From: Cryptomeria japonica
Lineage: Eukaryota > Streptophyta > Pinopsida > Cupressales > Cupressaceae
DNA length: 64,000 nt
Assembly: GCF_030272615.1 (NCBI RefSeq)
Contig: NC_081412.1
Span: 696,022,083 to 696,086,082, forward strand
Reading direction: 5' to 3'
Part shown: positions 59,573-64,000 of the stretch, piece after piece
How the letters are laid out: each line of letters opens with the position of its first letter
How positions within the stretch are numbered: position 1 is the first letter of the stretch
Made by a program: the position numbers and the translations under genes
The notes under the pieces: generated by a model
The model's input: the letters and a program-made list of their open reading frames with translations, nothing else
Told to the model about the DNA's origin: nothing
The model's database searches: none

Positions 59573-61725
59573 ATCCTTGCCTTAGTTTCATCTCTTTTTC
59601 CATGTCCTTATCCTACCAACGTCTTTGAGCATACTTGTAAAGGTCATGGTCCTTTTTTTTTTTCAAGGCTACTATCCAAAAAAACAAAAAGATGCTTGAG
59701 TCCTTCTTCCATCCCCTATCATGTGTCCATCTTCTATTGAAAAAGTCAAAAAATACAAAAAAAAAAAAAAAAGAAAAAAGAAAAAAATTAAGCAAAAAAT
59801 AATTCGTCCACTGGTGAAAACCTAGCAAACAGGCGCCTTGGGCAAGTACCATGATGAAAACCTGGCAAATAGGCGTCATGCGTAATTTATGAACTTCTTG
59901 CACACCACACTTGGGGGCAGGTTTTATCCTATCATATCCTTTTGTCCTTCATTGTTCCATTATCCTATAGAACCCATGTCATACTCCTTCATATCCTATT
60001 ACCCTTCATTATCCTATCGAACCCCTATCATTACCCTCCATTATCCTATTGTCCTTCATGTACATATCCCCTTTTCCTCCTTCGATCTTGACAAGGCTGA
60101 GGATCTTCATGAGCATCATGTATCTTGTTTGCAGCTTTTAGTCCATCATAGCTTTTGGTCTTTATCCATTTGCTTATTACAACCTTTCATCCATATTCCC
60201 TACCTTATTGCAACTTTTTGCCACTATCCCTTAGCCTATCCCATATCCTACCCCGACCTTCAGTCCATGTCCCTTATCCATTCTTTCTCTTGCTTATCCT
60301 ATCCATATTTTATCACTATCCATGCACTCTTTTTCATTCCTTGATCTTGATTTGACATAAGGACGCAAAATTTAAACATGGTTTCAAAAACCTCTTGACA
60401 TGTCCCTCATGTCATATGTCACTGCTTTACATTGTCATATCCAGTCTCTTGTCCCATCACGCCATAGCCTTTGAAAATTGCATCCACATTGTCTCCATGA
60501 TAAAAGGCCTTTGTCTTCCCTCTATCCACCATCATTTCAGCAAGCCTATTTATTCACCTATCATATTCCTTGCCTTGCTAGACACTGGGGGCAAAATCTT
60601 AAAAAATTTAAAATGTCCTGAAATAAATCCAAAAAAAAAAAAATTGAAAAATGTCCTGAAAAAAATCTTCAAGCAAAAAAATCAAATAAAGTCCTGAAAA
60701 AATCTCTAAAAAAATCAAATAAAGTCCTGAAAAAACCTTCAAGCAAAAAAAATCGAATAAAGTCCTGAAAAAAATATCTAAAAATTGAAAATGAAAATCC
60801 ATAAAAATCATAAAAAGTCCTGAAAAAATGACCAAAAAATTTTAAAAATCGACAAGCAAAAACAAGCATTTTGTCAATAAATAACCCCCTTTTGTGCATC
60901 AGACAACTCACTGAGCATCCCTCCAACAACTCGCAATCCAACACTGTGCTTTAATGAAATTATGCGTAAACAGATGAACTTTTTTTTCAATCAAACCAGA
61001 CATTCAAACTGATCAAAATTGTCATATCAATCGAACGTTACCATCAAAATCATTTGTCCTTGTCTCTACTATCATGGGTCTTATACAGAGTGTGGTATAC
61101 TCGAAACCAGACTGTGTCCTGTCTTAGATGGGGTACCGCATGTCCTGAAACCAAACAACATGATTGTCCTATCAACGCTTTCAACTTTTGACAATGAAGA
61201 TCAAGATGTTTGTTTGATTTGTTGGAATTTGTGCATCTTATCTTTTTATTGATTTATTTTTGGCTTCGGTCATGTTCCTATGTTGCTCGATGATGTCACT
61301 GAGTGATTTAGAGTGACCGGGATGGTTCATGGTCCTTTTCCTTTTTGTTGTGATTGTTGTTTGTCTGCGATGTGTCTGTCTTTTGCAAAAAGGGTTGCAT
61401 TTCAGCTCTGGCCTTCAATGCCATGATGCTACGCATCCATTTTGCCATATCAAATAAAGGTTCTCACCTACTTATGTGCATTTGTGAAAGCAAGTTTTCC
61501 TTCATCTCTAACTGTCCTCTGTCTAATTTCTGCTTACTAACATTTCTTCTGTCAGTCTTGTCAATCTGTTTGCTCCTATCGTCTCCTATCATTCTTATCG
61601 ATCAATTGGCCTCTTTTCTGGATGTTTCCGGCCAATTCCTCGAGGGGGCATGCATATGTCATTGTCATTGTCTGGGGCATTTTCATTATTGTTCTTTGAA
61701 ACAACACTTAAAATCCCATTGTCTC
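59573..61725 (+). other. Element E 3' non-coding region
   Basis: No gene. Near 59810-59880 GTGAAAACCTAGCAAACAGG and GATGAAAACCTGGCAAATAG form a 45-bp imperfect tandem pair. 59920-60060 repeats CATATCCTATT and CCTTCATTATCCTAT words. 60605-60840 is an AAAGTCCTGAAAAAA array. Frames 59889-60344 and 61354-61752 lack family resemblance. Confidence 0.6.
60605..60840 (+). repeat. AAAGTCCTGAAAAAA array
   Basis: About seven copies of (A)nGTCCTGAAAAAA separated by variable A-rich spacers, several with CTTCAAGCAAAAAAATC. The minus-strand Phe-rich frames here are artefacts. Confidence 0.8.
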
Positions 61726-61739
61726 AAAGAGGGGCAAAA
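61726..61739 (+). promoter_or_regulatory. Element E polypurine tract
   Basis: AAAGAGGGGCAAAA directly before TGTAGACACC of the 3' LTR, identical to the Tat PPT at 34293-34306 (minus strand). Confidence 0.88.
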
Positions 61740-63044
61740 TGTAGACACCTAAAAATGGTCAACGCTTGCGGGATCATACTTTAACATTTGCGCATTGCCT
61801 CATTTTAGGTTTTTTGCGTTGCATTAACATTTCTCCTATGTCACGCACTTGGTTTTTATCATTTGCGAGCATCGAGTCATTCTTCTACATCTGTCTCGCT
61901 TTCGAATTTGGTCTTGTCGATAACAATCTTTAATCATGATTTTGGTCGATCTTGTCAATCTCTTATCAACTTGTCAATCTCGTTGTTTTACGATCGATTT
62001 GTCATCGATGCTTGTCCTCTTCAATAATGTCAATTTGGATCAATTTGTCATTGTTCCTCGGTGCATTTATCAATCAAATCATTTATCAATCCAAAATCAA
62101 ATCGAATCGATATCAATTATCCTTTGTCAAGACCTAATTGTCATTCTCGCATTGCTAACTCATCTTCTAGGGTTTTATGATTTAATCATTTAACCTTGTG
62201 TGTCATTTCTTCCTTTAGGATTAATAAATTGTTTGTTTATCCTAAGTCTTCTCATTACAATTAAATGTTCATTTAATTGGCTAATTATTCCTCTTTGTGA
62301 ATTAATTAATAAATGACAAATTATTAATTAATTTACCTAATTTCTAATTTCATTATTTCCTAATTCCTAATTTCATTATTTCCTAATTCCTAATTTCCAC
62401 CTATTTTCTAATTTCCTAATTTTAATTTCCACCTAATTAATTTGTCTTTAGTGCTCCCTATTTTTGTGCTTCATGCGTCATACTCTTGGCATAGCAAGAT
62501 GCCATAGGGTTCTAGTCCTCTAAGCTTTGCATTGGCAATATGTCATAATTCATGACATAGAAGGTGTCATAACCTTCTTCTTTTCACTCAATTGTGCCAT
62601 TTTTGAGATTAATTGCTTCTAATATCCATTTCAAGCTAAATTTGATCCTATCTCCAATTTATCTATAAATTGGATGATCTTCATCAATCAAAGCTAATTG
62701 GTAATCACTTTTGCAATCACATAATCATAGAATCAGATAATGAGAAATAATCACTTCTTCTAGCACTCTTGTGCCAATATCAATCTTGCTTTCACATTAG
62801 GTTTGTGCACTTGAAGGTGAGATCCACAAACAAAGGCTATTTGGAGAAGAAAGAAGGACAATGGAGCTGCATGAAGAAGCATTCAAATCTACCATTGGTT
62901 TGCATATGTCTTTAATTTTGAATGTTTTGATTTCATGTCTCTATTGAGTGTGCTTAGGATAGATTCATTGCATTCTAGCTTTTTGTGATTAGGCTAAATT
63001 AGTTTTTATAATGCTTGTGATGATTTCCTATTTCCTAACGTACA
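61740..63044 (+). repeat. Element E 3' LTR
   Basis: 1305 bp, matching 53025-54637 except for the reduced arrays and scattered substitutions. It ends TTTCCTAACGTACA, followed by the target duplicate CAGGC. The frame 61936-62193 translates the residual array. Confidence 0.92.
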
Positions 63045-64000
63045 CAGGCTTCCTATTCCATCGTCAGTGATAAAATCCCTCAGGAGGCTTCCCAACCTTT
63101 AGAACAAAGGCTTTACATATCATAAAGATACAGGAGGAAGGATATTCTTTGCGCGCAACCATTGAAAAGGACTTTCATCACTTTCCACTTTTGATTATAG
63201 TGGGTTGGAACACTTGGCTTCAAATTCATTCCCCACTTAGGTCATTCCCCTCACACCGGCCAGAGAATGGCTTTAAGAGTTGTTAACTCCTTGGGAGGGT
63301 AGGCCTGCTAAAAGATTTAATGCTTAAAAACACCGAAAGCGTAAGAGTGGTTTGACTTTTTGATCACCCAGTTAAGGGGAGAGCATATACCTTCCACTTT
63401 TGAAGCAAAGCACACTAGTGTTATTTTTAGCCTTTTATCACAATTATTTTTTAAAGCCTACATGGAGATATTGCTCCACAAAAATATGGTGTTTGTTTTA
63501 TTTCCTCAAATCAGTTATTGTCTATTTTAGTAAAGAAACCTGGTCAACAAAGTAAAATTTCAATTTTTGGTCAACAAAAAAAAATAGACAAAGGGGAAGA
63601 ACTTCCCTCTTTAACTTGGAATAAAATTGGACAAGTGAGATTCTTTTTCCTTGCAAAAAATTTAAAGTTGATCCTTTTAAACACCAAAGGATGGTGAGGT
63701 TCCTTTTTAAAGCCTTTTGCAAAAAACGAAATTTTATTGGTTCTTTTTAAATGCCCAAACAAAAATTTTCTCCTAAGAAAGCAAGAAAGATTTTTGTTGT
63801 TGTTCTTTTTAGGAGCCCAAAATAAGGTGTGAGTTCATTTTTTAGTTAAACAAGAAATGAAAGGAATTTTAATCTTAACTAACTTAGAAAATCTACTAAA
63901 ATTCAAACTACTTTAATTCATGCCTAAATAAAATAGGCTTCAAACCTGCAAAACAATAGTTAATCAGTTAGCAAATGAATGGTTTTGTGGACTTCCACAA
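63045..64000 (-). other. Continuation of the Tat leader, no gene seen
   Basis: Starts with the CAGGC duplicate and was contiguous with 53024 before element E inserted. No TTAGCGCAT copies, gene or LTR edge is recognised; the overlapping minus frames 63522-63762 are short and unsupported. The Tat 5' LTR must lie beyond the window, or be lost. Confidence 0.45.

Larger units (their letters stand above)
53025..63044 (+). mobile_element. Element E: 10 kb non-autonomous LTR retrotransposon with one long unknown ORF
   Basis: The LTRs at 53025-54637 and 61740-63044 start TGTAGACACC and end in TACA. Perfect CAGGC target duplicates flank it (53020-53024, 63045-63049). A PBS-like site follows the 5' LTR and PPT AAAGAGGGGCAAAA precedes the 3' LTR, which fixes the plus direction. 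Between them are a 2 kb leader with a motif array, a frame of about 953 codons (56711-59572), and a 2 kb non-coding tail. I see no protease, RT, RNase H or integrase. It sits inside the leader of the minus-strand Tat element, whose PPT is identical and LTR start very similar, so Tat-type proteins may have moved it. Confidence 0.93.

Noticed and set aside
59889-60344. 151-codon frame downstream of the element E ORF
   Set aside because: Composed of repeated TATCCTAT/TCCTTCAT words in low-complexity DNA.
61354-61752. 132-codon frame before the element E 3' LTR
   Set aside because: It runs through the PPT into the LTR, has no motif, and no RNase H, integrase or env-like feature is seen.

Overview
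This window looks like nuclear DNA from a land plant with a large, repeat-filled genome. A gymnosperm is my best guess, based on many old, nested long-LTR elements and no recognisable host gene; the species cannot be told. Essentially everything I can identify is retrotransposon-derived. There are no rRNA, tRNA or CRISPR features, and no intact host coding gene.

Layout. (1) 500-10850: a complete but decayed Ty1/copia element on the minus strand (Copia-A, SIRE-like), with 1.6 kb LTRs, a primer-binding site (PBS) for initiator Met tRNA, a gag whose zinc-knuckle module is tandemly triplicated, and a broken pol. (2) 11641-13199 and 19850-about 24030: pieces of an older Ty3/gypsy-like element (LTR with TATA box, then a degenerate gag-like region), split by (3) 13200-19849, the youngest-looking element, Copia-B. 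Copia-B has short LTRs and one gag-pol frame interrupted almost only by TAG codons. (4) 25083-27798: a truncated copia (Copia-C: LTR, PBS, gag) related to Copia-A. (5) 27973-32865, minus strand: an unknown coding sequence split by LINE-derived DNA. (6) 32866 to beyond 64000, minus strand: a very large Tat-lineage Ty3/gypsy element. It has a 3' LTR at 32866-34292, an antisense plant-mobile-domain (PMD) ORF with its own TATA box, pol with two RNase H domains, and a split gag. It is itself broken by three later insertions, two of which have clean 5-bp target duplications: a 4.6 kb LTR-type unit (42534-47129, imperfect duplication), a 4.2 kb LTR-type unit (48201-52400, GAAAG), and (7) a 10 kb LTR element, E (53025-63044, CAGGC).

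Most interesting biology. Element E has two LTRs, a PBS and a polypurine tract (PPT) but no recognisable protease, integrase or reverse transcriptase. Instead it carries one frame of about 953 codons (56711-59572, a single in-frame TGA) for an unknown Gln/Pro/Ser-rich protein. Its PPT is identical to that of the Tat element around it and its LTR termini are very similar, so E may be a protein-coding non-autonomous partner of a Tat-lineage element. Both also carry arrays of a GCGC-containing motif spaced about 20-21 bp apart in their untranslated leaders. In the Tat element such an array precedes both the sense gag and the antisense PMD ORF, each time in the sense direction of the gene it precedes. 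The LTRs, leader arrays, sense gag-pol, antisense PMD gene and non-autonomous ORF could form one cooperating mobile system; this is inference from sequence pattern and needs comparison with other copies.
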